Below are positions 42,843-50,883 of a stretch of DNA of 64,000 bases, one piece after another. This DNA is from Bradyrhizobium sp. STM 3843 (GTDB lineage Bacteria; Pseudomonadota; Alphaproteobacteria; Rhizobiales; Xanthobacteraceae): the NCBI RefSeq assembly GCF_000239815.1, contig NZ_CAFK01000024.1, positions 61,038 to 125,037 on the forward strand, written 5' to 3'. Each line of letters opens with the position of its first letter. Position 1 is the first letter of the stretch. The position numbers were made by a program, and so were the translations under genes. Below the pieces are notes generated by a model, which was given only the letters and a program-made list of their open reading frames with translations, did not search any database and was not told the DNA's origin.

Positions 42843-43442
42843 ATGACCTTTACCCTTCCCCCGCTCCCTTACGACTATGAAGCCCTGGCGCCCTATATGT
42901 CGAAGGAGACGCTCGAATATCACCACGACAAGCATCACCAGGCCTATGTGACCAATGGCAACAATGCGATCAAGGGGACTGAATTCGAAGGGAAGTCCCT
43001 CGAGGAGATTGTGAAGGGCTCATACGGCAAGAATGCCGCAGTCTTCAACAATGCCGGCCAGCACTACAACCACATCCACTTCTGGCAGTGGATGAAGAAG
43101 GACGGCGGCGACAGCAAAGTGCCGGGTCGTCTGGAGAAGAAGATCAACGAGGATCTCGGCGGCTTCGAGAAATTCAAGGCCGATTTCGCCGCCGCCGGCG
43201 TCGGCCAGTTCGGCTCCGGCTGGTGCTGGCTCCAGGTCAAGAACGGCAAGCTCGAAATTTCCAAGACCCCGAACGGCGAGAATCCGCTGGTGCACGGCGC
43301 CACCCCGATCCTCGGCTGCGACGTCTGGGAGCACTCCTATTACATCGACTATCGCAACCGCCGCCCGGACTACCTGAAGGCGTTCGTCGAAAATCTCATC
43401 AACTGGGATTATGTCGACGAGCTGTTCGACAAGACGGTCTGA
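42843..43442 (+). CDS. sodB: Superoxide dismutase, Fe/Mn type
   Basis: 199 aa. All four metal ligands of the Fe/Mn family can be placed: His in LEYHHDKHHQAY, His in NNAGQHYNHIHFW, and Asp and His in LGCDVWEHSYYIDY. The QHYNHIHFW and GSGWCWLQVK segments and the overall similarity to bacterial Fe-SODs favour iron, though Mn use cannot be excluded. Cytoplasmic, no signal peptide. Immediately followed by a strong terminator, so monocistronic. A strong AAGGAGG sequence at 42793-42799 lies 43 bases before ATG and serves no visible start codon. Confidence 0.95.
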   Translation: MTFTLPPLPYDYEALAPYMSKETLEYHHDKHHQAYVTNGNNAIKGTEFEGKSLEEIVKGSYGKNAAVFNNAGQHYNHIHFWQWMKKDGGDSKVPGRLEKKINEDLGGFEKFKADFAAAGVGQFGSGWCWLQVKNGKLEISKTPNGENPLVHGATPILGCDVWEHSYYIDYRNRRPDYLKAFVENLINWDYVDELFDKTV

Positions 43443-43465
43443 TCGGCGCACAGCGCACGAGCTGG

Positions 43466-43494
43466 AAAAGGGCGGCAGTCTTGCCGCCCTTTTT
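43466..43494 (+). terminator. Intrinsic terminator of sodB
   Basis: GGGCGGCA (43470-43477) and TGCCGCCC (43482-43489) form an 8-bp stem with a 4-base loop, extended by AAAA/TTTT on the flanks, and followed by TTTTT (43490-43494). It starts 24 bases after the sodB stop. The flanking A-run could also serve the reverse direction. Confidence 0.9.
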
Positions 43495-43623
43495 GCTGAC
43501 AGAGAATTCCCGAAGAGAACGGTCCTTGTCACTGACGCGTGCGTGCGGCAAATTTTTTCTCGGTAGATCGCCTTTGATGGAGAAATTCGGCGTGGCCGGC
43601 GACGTGATGGAAATGAGGTTCAG

Positions 43624-44010
43624 GTGAAGCAGCTCATCGGATATGTGCTGGTGTTTCTCGGCGGTGGCACAGGCGCCTCGTTGCGGCACGCGGTGAACAT
43701 GGCGAGCGCCAAAGCATTCGGCACCGCTTTTCCGTTCGGCACCTTCATCATCAACATCACGGGATCGATCGTAATGGGCCTGATCGCCGGTTATCTGGCG
43801 TTCAAGGGCGATGCCAGCCAGCACTGGCGATTGTTTTTGATGACCGGCATCCTCGGCGGCTACACCACGTTTTCTGCGTTTTCGCTCGACACGGCACTGC
43901 TCTATGAGCGCGGGGCGGTCGGCTTGGCGGCCCTCTATGTGGTCGGGTCCGTTGGTCTGTCGATCGCCGGCCTGTTCGCCGCGCTTGCGCTGGTCAGGTA
44001 TCTCACCTGA
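43624..44010 (+). CDS. crcB: CrcB/Fluc-type fluoride channel
   Basis: 128 aa from GTG 43624, with GAGG upstream. Four helices and family motifs GGGTGASLRHAVN, FPFGTFIINITGSIVMGLIAGYL and TGILGGYTTFSAFSLDTALL, which contain the conserved Asn and Phe residues of the Fluc pore. These dual-topology channels expel fluoride. I looked for a fluoride riboswitch in the 150 bases upstream and could not identify one convincingly. A hairpin follows, separating it from the zinc operon. Confidence 0.9.
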   Translation: MKQLIGYVLVFLGGGTGASLRHAVNMASAKAFGTAFPFGTFIINITGSIVMGLIAGYLAFKGDASQHWRLFLMTGILGGYTTFSAFSLDTALLYERGAVGLAALYVVGSVGLSIAGLFAALALVRYLT

Positions 44011-44040
44011 CGGCCGGCGTTTTTCCGGCCGGGCCGTCAG
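44007..44040 (+). terminator. Hairpin after crcB
   Basis: CTGACGGCC (44007-44015) and GGCCGTCAG (44032-44040) pair perfectly, with an overlapping alternative stem CGGCCGG/CCGGCCG whose loop holds T5. The crcB stop is inside the left arm. No trailing T-run. It lies 18 bases before the Zur box and may insulate the zinc operon. Confidence 0.5.
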
Positions 44041-44058
44041 CTCCCGTGGACAGCGGCA

Positions 44059-44075
44059 ATGTTATAATATAACAT
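44059..44075 (+). promoter_or_regulatory. Zur box
   Basis: ATGTTATAATATAACAT is a perfect 17-bp palindrome that matches the alphaproteobacterial Zur operator (core GTTATAATATAAC). It contains TATAAT at 44063-44068, which could be the -10, so Zur-Zn would directly block polymerase. The predicted transcript would begin only a few bases before ATG 44082. Confidence 0.85.
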
Positions 44076-44081
44076 CCGCTG

Positions 44082-44264
44082 ATGGTTTCACGCGATCTTC
44101 ATGCCCACGCCCACCCGCATCCGCACAGCCACGGGCCCGCAGCACCGCATCCGGCGCAGGCCGCGCCGTGGTCGATCCTGCGGATGCCGGTCGCAGCGCG
44201 CTTGGCCGCCGCCATGGCGGCCAGTGCCGGGCTATGGGTGATCGTCTGGCTGGCGATGCGCTGA
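44082..44264 (+). CDS. Small His-rich membrane protein heading the zinc operon
   Basis: 60 aa. The N-terminus carries eight His within about 20 residues (HAHAHPHPHSHGPAAPH), then one membrane helix (about residues 38-58, LAAAMAASAGLWVIVWLAM). The start is 7 bases after the Zur box, so the message may be nearly leaderless. Its TGA shares a base with the ATG of the ABC ATPase gene (TGATG), giving tight coupling. It may bind zinc at the membrane or act as a sensor or leader peptide whose translation tunes the operon. I know of no named family. Confidence 0.7.
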   Translation: MVSRDLHAHAHPHPHSHGPAAPHPAQAAPWSILRMPVAARLAAAMAASAGLWVIVWLAMR

Positions 44265-45028
44265 TGCCAATGACCGTGCCGCTGAAATTCCAGGATGTGA
44301 CGCTCGGCTACGACCGCCATCCGGCCGTCCACCACCTGACGGGCGAGGTTGCCCCGGGCAGCCTGCTCGCGGTGGTCGGTCCCAACGGGGCCGGCAAGTC
44401 GACGCTGTTCCGCGGCCTCGTCGGCCTGCTCAAGCCGCTGGCGGGTAGCATCAGCACCGGCGGCCTGGACCGGCGCGGCATCGCCTATCTGCCGCAGATC
44501 GCCGATATCGACCGCTCCTTCCCGATCTCGGTGTTCGATTTCGCCAGCACCGGGCTATGGCGAACCGTTGGTCCGTTCGGCGGCATCGGCAAGGCGGCAC
44601 GGAAGCGGATCGCGCAGGCGATCGCAGCCGTCGGCCTGACCGGCTTCGAGAACCGCAGCATCGGGACGCTCTCGGGCGGCCAGATGCAGCGCATGCTGTT
44701 CGCGCGCGTGCTGCTGCAGGATGCGCGCGTGATCGTGCTGGACGAGCCGTTCAACGCGATGGACGCCAGCACCTCGGCCGACCTGTTGCGGCTGGTCGAG
44801 CACTGGCACCAGGAGGGGCGCACGGTGGTGGCGGCGCTGCACGACCTCGACATGGTACGCGGGCATTTTCCGCAGACGCTGCTGCTGGCGCGGGAGCCGG
44901 TGGCCTGGGGCGCGACGGCCGAGGTGCTGAGCGCCGACAATCTCGCGCAGGCGCGACGGATGTGCGAGGCTTTCGACGAGACGGCCCGGACCTGCGTGCC
45001 CGACCAGCTTCCGTCGCGAGCGGCATGA
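44264..45028 (+). CDS. znuC: Zinc/metal ABC transporter ATP-binding protein (ZnuC-like)
   Basis: 254 aa. Walker A GPNGAGKST (about 39-47), Q-loop in LPQIADIDRSFPI, ABC signature LSGGQMQRMLFARVLL (about 136), Walker B VIVLDEPF and H-loop ALHDLDMV. Metal-type ABC ATPases share the YLPQ-x-x-x-IDRSFPISV pattern. Coupled to the His-rich gene before it (one shared base) and to the permease after it (ATGA). Part of the Zur-controlled operon, so zinc is the likely metal. Confidence 0.88.
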   Translation: MPMTVPLKFQDVTLGYDRHPAVHHLTGEVAPGSLLAVVGPNGAGKSTLFRGLVGLLKPLAGSISTGGLDRRGIAYLPQIADIDRSFPISVFDFASTGLWRTVGPFGGIGKAARKRIAQAIAAVGLTGFENRSIGTLSGGQMQRMLFARVLLQDARVIVLDEPFNAMDASTSADLLRLVEHWHQEGRTVVAALHDLDMVRGHFPQTLLLAREPVAWGATAEVLSADNLAQARRMCEAFDETARTCVPDQLPSRAA

Positions 45029-45897
45029 TGATTTCAGATGTCCTGATCGCGCCGTTTTCCGATTTCGCGTTCATGCGCCGCGCGCTTGCTGCTGTGATCG
45101 CGCTGTCTCTCGGCGCCGGCCCGATCGGCGTGTTCCTGATGCTGCGCCGGATGAGCCTGATGGGCGACGCCATGGCGCATGCGATTCTGCCCGGTGCTGC
45201 CATCGGCTTTCTGCTCTCGGGGCTGAACCTGTTCGCGCTGACTGCCGGCGGCCTGGTGGCGGGCTTTGCGGTGGCGCTGCTCTCAGGGCTGGTGTCGCGC
45301 TCGACCGGGCTGAAGGAGGACGCCTCGCTGGCGACCTTCTATCTGGCCTCGCTCGCGATCGGCGTCACCATCGTCTCGGTGAAGGGCACCAACATCGATC
45401 TGCTGCACGTGCTGTTCGGCAACATCCTGGCCATGGACGATCCGACGCTGCTGATGGTGGCGACCAACGCGACGCTGACGCTCGTCGTGCTCGCGGTGAT
45501 CTATCGCCCGCTGGTGATCGAGAGCGTCGATCCGCTGTTCCTGCGCACGGTGAGCCGGGCCGGCGCGCCGGCCCACCTGATCTTTCTCGGGCTGATCGTG
45601 GTCAATCTCGTCAACGGCTTCCAGGCGCTCGGCACCTTGCTCGCGGTCGGGCTGATGATCCTGCCTGCCGGCATCGCCCGGTTCTGGTCGCGCGACATCA
45701 CGCCCATGATCTGCATCGCGGTGGCGGCCGCGATTTTGTCCGGCTATATCGGGCTGGTGCTGTCGTTCCAGACGCGCATTCCATCAGGCCCCGCGATCAT
45801 CCTGGTCGCGGCGCTCATCTATCTCGGCTCGGTGCTGTTCGGACGCGTCGGCGGCGTGCTGCCGCAGCTGTTCCCGGGCCGCCACCTCGAGGCGTGA
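45025..45897 (+). CDS. znuB: Zinc/metal ABC transporter permease (ZnuB-like)
   Basis: 290 aa, about eight to nine helices. Family motifs: FLMLRRMSLMGDAMAHAILPGAAIGFLLSG and SVKGTNIDLLHVLFGNILAMDD, then LGTLLAVGLMILPAGIARFW. These match ABC-3 family permeases for Zn2+/Mn2+. ATG 45025 overlaps the ATPase stop by ATGA. The binding protein gene follows after 7 bases. Confidence 0.88.
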   Translation: MMISDVLIAPFSDFAFMRRALAAVIALSLGAGPIGVFLMLRRMSLMGDAMAHAILPGAAIGFLLSGLNLFALTAGGLVAGFAVALLSGLVSRSTGLKEDASLATFYLASLAIGVTIVSVKGTNIDLLHVLFGNILAMDDPTLLMVATNATLTLVVLAVIYRPLVIESVDPLFLRTVSRAGAPAHLIFLGLIVVNLVNGFQALGTLLAVGLMILPAGIARFWSRDITPMICIAVAAAILSGYIGLVLSFQTRIPSGPAIILVAALIYLGSVLFGRVGGVLPQLFPGRHLEA

Positions 45898-45904
45898 TGC
45901 CGTC

Positions 45905-46789
45905 ATGCGGAATGTCCACCTTATCCTGATTTTCGCGCTGCTTGGCCTTTGCTCGACACCGGCGCGTGCGCAGACGCGCCTCAATGTGGTCGCGAGCTTC
46001 TCGATCCTCGGCGACTTCGTTCGTCAGGTCGGCGGCAACAAGGTCAATGTCATCACGCTGGTCGGGCCCGACAGCGACGTGCATGTCTATACTCCGACGC
46101 CGCATGATGCGAAGGATGTCGGCGAAGCCAAGCTGCTCGTCGTCAACGGGCTCGGGCTCGAGGGCTGGCTGCCGCGCCTCCTGCAGGCCTCCGCAGCCAA
46201 GGCCAAGATCGTCACCGCCACTGATGGCATCGCCGTGCGCAAGCGTGGCGCGGATGCCGATCCCCATGCCTGGCAGTCGGTCAAGAACGCGATGATCTAT
46301 GTCAGGAACATCCGCGAGGCGCTCGTCGCTGCTGATCCTGCCGATGCGCCGATCTTCAAGGCCAACGCCGACCGTTACCTGACCGAGCTCGACGCCTTGG
46401 ATCGCGAGGTGCGCGCGGAGGTCGACAAGATTCCGCCGGAGCGGCGCAAGGTGATCGCGACCCATGATGCGTTTGGCTATTTGGCCGACGCGTACGGGGT
46501 GCAATTCATCGCGCTGCTCGGGGTCTCCACCGAGACCGAGCCGAGCGCCCGCGACATGGCCGGGATCGTCGAGACCATCAAGCGCAACCGGATTCCGGCG
46601 GTGTTCCTGGAGAACTTCAATGATGACCGGTTGATCGATCGGATCGCCGCCGAGGCCGGGGCCACGATCGGCGGGACGCTGTATTCCGATGCTCTGAGCG
46701 AGGAAAACGGCGCGGCACCCACTTACATTGCCTTGGTCAGGCACAATATAAGGGCCCTGACCGGCGCGCTCGGCCGCGAGGCCCGATGA
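45905..46789 (+). CDS. znuA: Zinc/metal ABC transporter periplasmic binding protein (ZnuA-like)
   Basis: 294 aa with signal peptide ending TPARA. Cluster A-I metal-binding protein: His60 and His67 in SDVHVYTPTPHD, His121 in DPHAW, His187 in ATHDAFGYLAD, and a late Asp in LYSDALSEE. The usual His/Asp-rich loop of ZnuA is short here; the preceding small His-rich protein may fill that role, which is speculation. ATG 45905 is 7 bases after the permease stop. Exact metal (Zn or Mn) is set by context, namely the Zur box. Confidence 0.88.
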   Translation: MRNVHLILIFALLGLCSTPARAQTRLNVVASFSILGDFVRQVGGNKVNVITLVGPDSDVHVYTPTPHDAKDVGEAKLLVVNGLGLEGWLPRLLQASAAKAKIVTATDGIAVRKRGADADPHAWQSVKNAMIYVRNIREALVAADPADAPIFKANADRYLTELDALDREVRAEVDKIPPERRKVIATHDAFGYLADAYGVQFIALLGVSTETEPSARDMAGIVETIKRNRIPAVFLENFNDDRLIDRIAAEAGATIGGTLYSDALSEENGAAPTYIALVRHNIRALTGALGREAR

Positions 46790-46832
46790 GTCAAGCCATC
46801 CCTATTGAATGCGAGCACTTTGCGGAGTGAGT

Positions 46833-47876
46833 ATGTCTGACGTGACCTCCCAGAAAGTCCCCGTGACGGTGTTGACCGGCTATCTCGGCGCCGGCAAGAC
46901 CACGCTTCTCAACCGCATCCTCTCCGAAGATCATGGCAAGAAGTACGCCGTCATCGTCAACGAGTTCGGCGAGATCGGCATCGACAACGACCTGATCGTC
47001 GGCGCCGACGAAGAAGTGTTCGAGATGAACAATGGCTGCATCTGCTGCACGGTGCGCGGCGACCTCGTGCGCATCATCGACGGCCTGATGCGCCGCAAGG
47101 GCAAGTTCGACGCCATCATCGTCGAGACCACGGGGCTTGCCGATCCGGCGCCGGTGGCGCAGACCTTCTTCGTTGACGAGGACGTGCAGAAGAATGCGCG
47201 GCTCGATGCCGTGGTCACGGTCGCCGACGCGAAATGGCTGGCCGACCGCCTGAAGGATGCGCCGGAAGCCAAGAACCAGATCGCGTTCGCCGACGTCATC
47301 GTGCTCAACAAGACCGATCTGGTGTCGAAGCCGGAGCTTGCCGAGGTCGAGGCGCGGATTCGCGGCATCAATCCCTACGCGCAGCTGCATCGCACCGAGC
47401 GTTGCCAGGTGGCGATTGCCGACGTGCTCGAGCGCGGCGCCTTCGATCTCGATCGCATCCTGGAGATCGAGCCTGATTTCCTCGAGGTGGACGATCACGA
47501 CCACGATCATCACCACCATGATCATGACCATGGCCACCACCATCATCATGATCACGGGCTGAAGCACTATCACGACGAGGACATGCAGTCCCTGTCGTTG
47601 CGCACCGACAAGCCGCTCGATCCGACCAAGTTCATGCCGTGGCTGCAGCAGCTGGTGCAGACGGAAGGACCGAAGATCCTGCGCTCCAAGGGCATCCTGG
47701 CGTTCCAGGATGATGAGGATCGCTACGTCTTCCAGGGCGTCCATATGATGCTGGAGGGCGACCATCAGCGGAAGTGGAAGGAGGGCGAGCCCCGCGAGAG
47801 CCGGGTCGTCTTCATCGGTCGCGAACTGCCGGAAGCGGCCATTCGCGAGGGTTTTGAGCGCTGCATCGTGACCTGA
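46833..47876 (+). CDS. COG0523 (CobW/ZagA-like) zinc metallochaperone GTPase
   Basis: 347 aa. Walker A GYLGAGKTT (16-24), the metal-binding CICC motif (C69-I-C71-C72) in NNGCICCTV, Walker B-type ETTGLADPAP, and NKTD for guanine. Between G-domain and CobW C-terminal domain lies a dense His/Asp run (about residues 218-245) that should bind several zinc ions. COG0523 proteins of this type work under zinc starvation and deliver metal to client enzymes. GGAG is 6 bases before ATG 46833. Its stop shares a base with the next gene (TGATG). Confidence 0.9.
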   Translation: MSDVTSQKVPVTVLTGYLGAGKTTLLNRILSEDHGKKYAVIVNEFGEIGIDNDLIVGADEEVFEMNNGCICCTVRGDLVRIIDGLMRRKGKFDAIIVETTGLADPAPVAQTFFVDEDVQKNARLDAVVTVADAKWLADRLKDAPEAKNQIAFADVIVLNKTDLVSKPELAEVEARIRGINPYAQLHRTERCQVAIADVLERGAFDLDRILEIEPDFLEVDDHDHDHHHHDHDHGHHHHHDHGLKHYHDEDMQSLSLRTDKPLDPTKFMPWLQQLVQTEGPKILRSKGILAFQDDEDRYVFQGVHMMLEGDHQRKWKEGEPRESRVVFIGRELPEAAIREGFERCIVT

Positions 47877-48895
47877 TGAGTTCGTTCGAGCCAGGCGGCG
47901 AGGCCGCATCCATCGTCTCCGTCACCGACCGGGTGAAGCCGGTCGCGCTCGGCATGGCCGTGAGCGCCGTACATTATCTCGGCGACCGTGCCGTCTTTGT
48001 CGGCACCGAGGAGAGCGTCGCCTTCGTCGATCTCGAAGGCGCGATCAGCAAGGTCGAGGCGGTCGGCGGCGGAATCCTCTCCGCCGTCTCCGACGGCGCG
48101 CGCATGGTCATCGGCAGCGACGACGGCAAGGTCGTTGCGGTCGACGGCAAGGGCGAGGTGGCGGTGCTGGCGACCGATCCGAAGCGGCGCTGGATCGACA
48201 ATGTCGCCGTGCATGGTGAGGGCAGCGTGGCTTGGTCGGTCGGCAAGACCGCCTTCGTCCGCTCGCCCAAGGGCGAGGAGAAGTCTCTGGAGGTCCCCTC
48301 CACGGTCGGCGGCCTCGCCTTCGCGCCCAAGGGCCTGCGGCTCGCGATCGCCCATTACAACGGCGCGACCTTGTGGTTTCCCAATATGGCGGGCACGCCG
48401 GAGTTCCTGGCCTGGGCGGGCTCGCATCTCGCCGTCAGTTTCAGCCCGGACAACAAGTTCCTGGTCACCGCGATGCATGAGCCGGCGCTGCATGGCTGGC
48501 GTCTCGCCGACGGCAAGCACATGCGCATGACCGGATATCCGTCGCGGGTGAAGTCGATGGCCTGGGGCGGCGGCGGCAAGTTTCTCGCGACCTCCGGGGC
48601 CGACATGGTGATCATGTGGCCCTTCGTTGGCAAAGATGGCCCGATGGGCAAGGAGCCGGCGATGCTGGCGCCGCTACAGGCCAAGGTGACGGCGGTGGCC
48701 TGCCATCCCAAGCAGGACATCCTTGCGGCCGGCTATGAGGACGGCACGGTGCTGATGGTGCGGATGCACGATGGGGCCGAGATCCTGGTGCGCCGCAACG
48801 GTACCCCACCGATCGTGGCGCTGGCCTGGAACGCCAACGGCACCTGGCTCGCTTTCTCCGACGAAAACGGCGCAGCCGGGCTGTTGAAGGTCTGA
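47876..48895 (+). CDS. WD40/beta-propeller protein of the zinc operon
   Basis: 339 aa. Repeated blades with patterns such as VGTEESVAFVDLEG, IGSDDGKVVAVDG, AIAHYNGATLWFPN, VTAMHEPALHGWRLADGKHMRMTGYPSRVKSMAWGGGG and AAGYEDGTVLMVRMHDG; probably seven blades. No signal peptide, so cytoplasmic. Start codon overlaps the COG0523 stop by one base, so the two are co-translated and probably interact; the propeller may be a scaffold or client of the metallochaperone. Similar COG0523-WD40 pairs exist in other alphaproteobacteria, with no proven function. Confidence 0.82.
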   Translation: MSSFEPGGEAASIVSVTDRVKPVALGMAVSAVHYLGDRAVFVGTEESVAFVDLEGAISKVEAVGGGILSAVSDGARMVIGSDDGKVVAVDGKGEVAVLATDPKRRWIDNVAVHGEGSVAWSVGKTAFVRSPKGEEKSLEVPSTVGGLAFAPKGLRLAIAHYNGATLWFPNMAGTPEFLAWAGSHLAVSFSPDNKFLVTAMHEPALHGWRLADGKHMRMTGYPSRVKSMAWGGGGKFLATSGADMVIMWPFVGKDGPMGKEPAMLAPLQAKVTAVACHPKQDILAAGYEDGTVLMVRMHDGAEILVRRNGTPPIVALAWNANGTWLAFSDENGAAGLLKV

Positions 48896-48903
48896 GGCAT
48901 CAC

Positions 48904-48930
48904 GGCGCGGCTTCCATTGGGAACCGCGCC
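48904..48930 (+). terminator. Hairpin after the zinc operon
   Basis: GGCGCGG (48904-48910) and CCGCGCC (48924-48930) form a 7-bp stem, with inner TTCC/GGAA pairing in the loop. It lies 8 bases after the WD40 stop. No T-run, so a terminator-like hairpin. Confidence 0.5.
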
Positions 48931-48973
48931 GACCGTCATTCGTTGGTTCCTGCAAGCAACTTGTGGGTGACCC

Positions 48974-49294
48974 ATGGCCTCAGTGAACAGCAAACAGAGA
49001 TTGCGCAGGGAGTTGCTGCTGGGTGTCGGCCTGCTTGTTGCCGGCGCCATCATGGCGGCGCTGTCGCTAACCCAGATCCATGCCAATCATCTCGATCAGA
49101 TGGCGCAGGCGACGCCCTCAGCCTCGCCCGAGCCCTCCCCAACGCCGGCCGAATCGAAGCCGGGCGGCACACGGCCGACCACGCCGGCGCCCGAGCCTGC
49201 GCGGCCCGATCCTGCCGCCGTGAAGGAGGGCGCCAAGCCGGCCCTGCCGCCGGCCCCGGCCGAGAAGGTCGCCCCGCCGATCGAGAAGAAGTAG
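48974..49294 (+). CDS. Small membrane-anchored Pro/Ala-rich protein
   Basis: 106 aa. A basic N-terminus (NSKQRLRRE) and one helix (LLLGVGLLVAGAIMAALSLT, about residues 15-34) are followed by a long Pro/Ala/Glu-rich tail with no predicted fold (SPEPSPTPAESKPGG, PALPPAPAEK) ending PPIEKK. A periplasmic linker or spacer protein, perhaps TonB-like in style but lacking a TonB domain. Unknown function. A dual-hairpin repeat follows. Confidence 0.6.
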   Translation: MASVNSKQRLRRELLLGVGLLVAGAIMAALSLTQIHANHLDQMAQATPSASPEPSPTPAESKPGGTRPTTPAPEPARPDPAAVKEGAKPALPPAPAEKVAPPIEKK

Positions 49295-49307
49295 CTTCGA
49301 TTTCCGC

Positions 49308-49407
49308 CGTCATCCCCCGCGCAGGCGGGGGATCCAGTAAACACCAGCATCTCGATTCCCATGACCGCCGCGGCGTACTAGGTGCCCCGCCTTCGCGGGG
49401 CACGATG
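49308..49407. repeat. Dual-hairpin dispersed repeat, copy 1
   Basis: ATCCCCCGC (49312-49320) pairs with GCGGGGGAT (49325-49333), and GTGCCCCGC (49382-49390) pairs with GCGGGGCAC (49395-49403). The unit begins CGTCATCCCCC and ends before GATGGCGG. The same arrangement occurs at 56653-56752. Such elements are scattered in Bradyrhizobium intergenic DNA and often follow genes. Confidence 0.8.
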
Positions 49408-49418
49408 GCGGAGGGAAT

Positions 49419-50843
49419 TTACCGCACCAGAATATTCCGGAACTGCCACGGATCGTTGGTGTCGATATCCTCCGGGAACAGGCCGGGGCGGTCAGTGAGC
49501 GGGGTCCAGTCGGTGTAGAAGCCCTTCACCGGGCCGAGATACGGGGTCTGGATTTCCAGGCAGCGGCGGAAGTCCACCTCGTCGGCCTCGACGATGCCGG
49601 CGTTGGGGTTCTCCAGCGCCCACACCATGCCCGCGAGCACCGCTGACGAGACCTGCAGGCCGGTCGCGTTCTGGTAGGGCGCGAGCTTGCGCGTCTCCTC
49701 GATCGAGAGCTGCGAGCCGTACCAATAGGCGTTCTTGGCGTGGCCGTAGACCAGCACGCCGAGTTCGTCGATGCCGTCGACGATCTCGTGCTCGTCCAGG
49801 ATGTGCCACTTCTCCTGCATCTTGCCGGTGGCGCCGAAGATCTCGTGCAACGACAGCACCGCGTCATTTGCCGGGTGATAGGCGTAGTGGCAGGTCGGGC
49901 GGTACACCACCTTGTCGCCGTCGCGGACGGAGAAATAGTCGGCGATCGAGATCGACTCGTTGTGGGTCACCAGGAAGCCGTATTGCGCGCCCGGCGTCGG
50001 GCACCAGGAGCGCACGCGGGTGTTGGCGCCGGGCTGCAGCAAATAGATCGCGGCGCCGCAGCCGTCGGGATGGCAGCGGCCATTGTCCGGCATCCACTTT
50101 TCGTTGGTGCCCCAGCCGAGCTCGGCCGGCTGCATGCCTTCGGACACGAAGCCTTCGACCGACCAGGTGTTGACGAACACGTCCATCGGCTTCGGGTTCT
50201 TGGAGCGCTGGGTGTCGCGCTCGGCGATGTGGACGCCCTTGACGCCGAGCTTCTGCATCAGCTGGGCCCAGCCTTCGCGGCTCTTCGGCTCGTTGATCTC
50301 GGTGCCGGTGTCGCGCGCGATGTTGAGCAGCGCCTGCTTGACGAACCAGGACACCATGCCGGGATTGGCGCCGCAGGTGGAGACCGCGGTGGTGCCGCCC
50401 GGGCTCTTGCGGCGCGCCGCGAGCAGGGTCTCGCGCAGCGCGTAGTTGGAGCGCTTCTCGACGTCCATCTTCTTGTCGAAATAGAAGCCGGCCCAGGGCT
50501 CGACCACGGTGTCGATATAGAGCGCGCCGACCTCACGGCACATCGTCATGATGTCGACCGAGGAGGTGTCGACCGACAGGTTGACGCAGAAGCCCTGGCC
50601 GCCGCCCTCGGTGAGCAGCGGCACCAGCAGCTCGCGGTAATTGTCGCGGGTGACGGCCTGCTGGATGAAGCGCACGCCGTGCTGCTTGGCGAGCTCGCCA
50701 TTGTCATGCGGATCGATGATCACGAAGCGCTTCTTGTCATAGTCGAAGTGCCGCTCGATCAAGGGCAGGGTGCCCTTGCCGATCGAGCCGAAGCCGATCA
50801 TGACGATGGGGCCGGTGATCTTCGCGTGGATCTGCGAGCTCAT
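49419..50843 (-). CDS. hss: Homospermidine synthase
   Basis: 474 aa, the bacterial HSS length (Blastochloris viridis enzyme is about 477). N-terminal NAD-binding start IVMIGFGSIGKGTLPLIERHFDYD, VEPWAGFYFDK, STCGANPGMVSWFVKQALL and later the conserved HNESISIADYFS and GVLVYGHAKNAYWYGSQLS. Converts putrescine (two molecules, or putrescine plus spermidine) to sym-homospermidine, the major polyamine of many alphaproteobacteria. It follows RidA on the same strand with a 40-base gap; the ornithine decarboxylase upstream supplies putrescine. Confidence 0.95.
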   Translation of the reverse strand: MSSQIHAKITGPIVMIGFGSIGKGTLPLIERHFDYDKKRFVIIDPHDNGELAKQHGVRFIQQAVTRDNYRELLVPLLTEGGGQGFCVNLSVDTSSVDIMTMCREVGALYIDTVVEPWAGFYFDKKMDVEKRSNYALRETLLAARRKSPGGTTAVSTCGANPGMVSWFVKQALLNIARDTGTEINEPKSREGWAQLMQKLGVKGVHIAERDTQRSKNPKPMDVFVNTWSVEGFVSEGMQPAELGWGTNEKWMPDNGRCHPDGCGAAIYLLQPGANTRVRSWCPTPGAQYGFLVTHNESISIADYFSVRDGDKVVYRPTCHYAYHPANDAVLSLHEIFGATGKMQEKWHILDEHEIVDGIDELGVLVYGHAKNAYWYGSQLSIEETRKLAPYQNATGLQVSSAVLAGMVWALENPNAGIVEADEVDFRRCLEIQTPYLGPVKGFYTDWTPLTDRPGLFPEDIDTNDPWQFRNILVR

Positions 50844-50883
50844 GGGATGGTTTCTCCGCGAAAGGTGCGTTGGATGGATATAT

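Noticed and set aside
43500..43623. Fluoride riboswitch before crcB
   Set aside because: I looked for the conserved pairing and the downstream terminator arm and found only short, partial resemblance (GATGG and TTCG); not enough to call.
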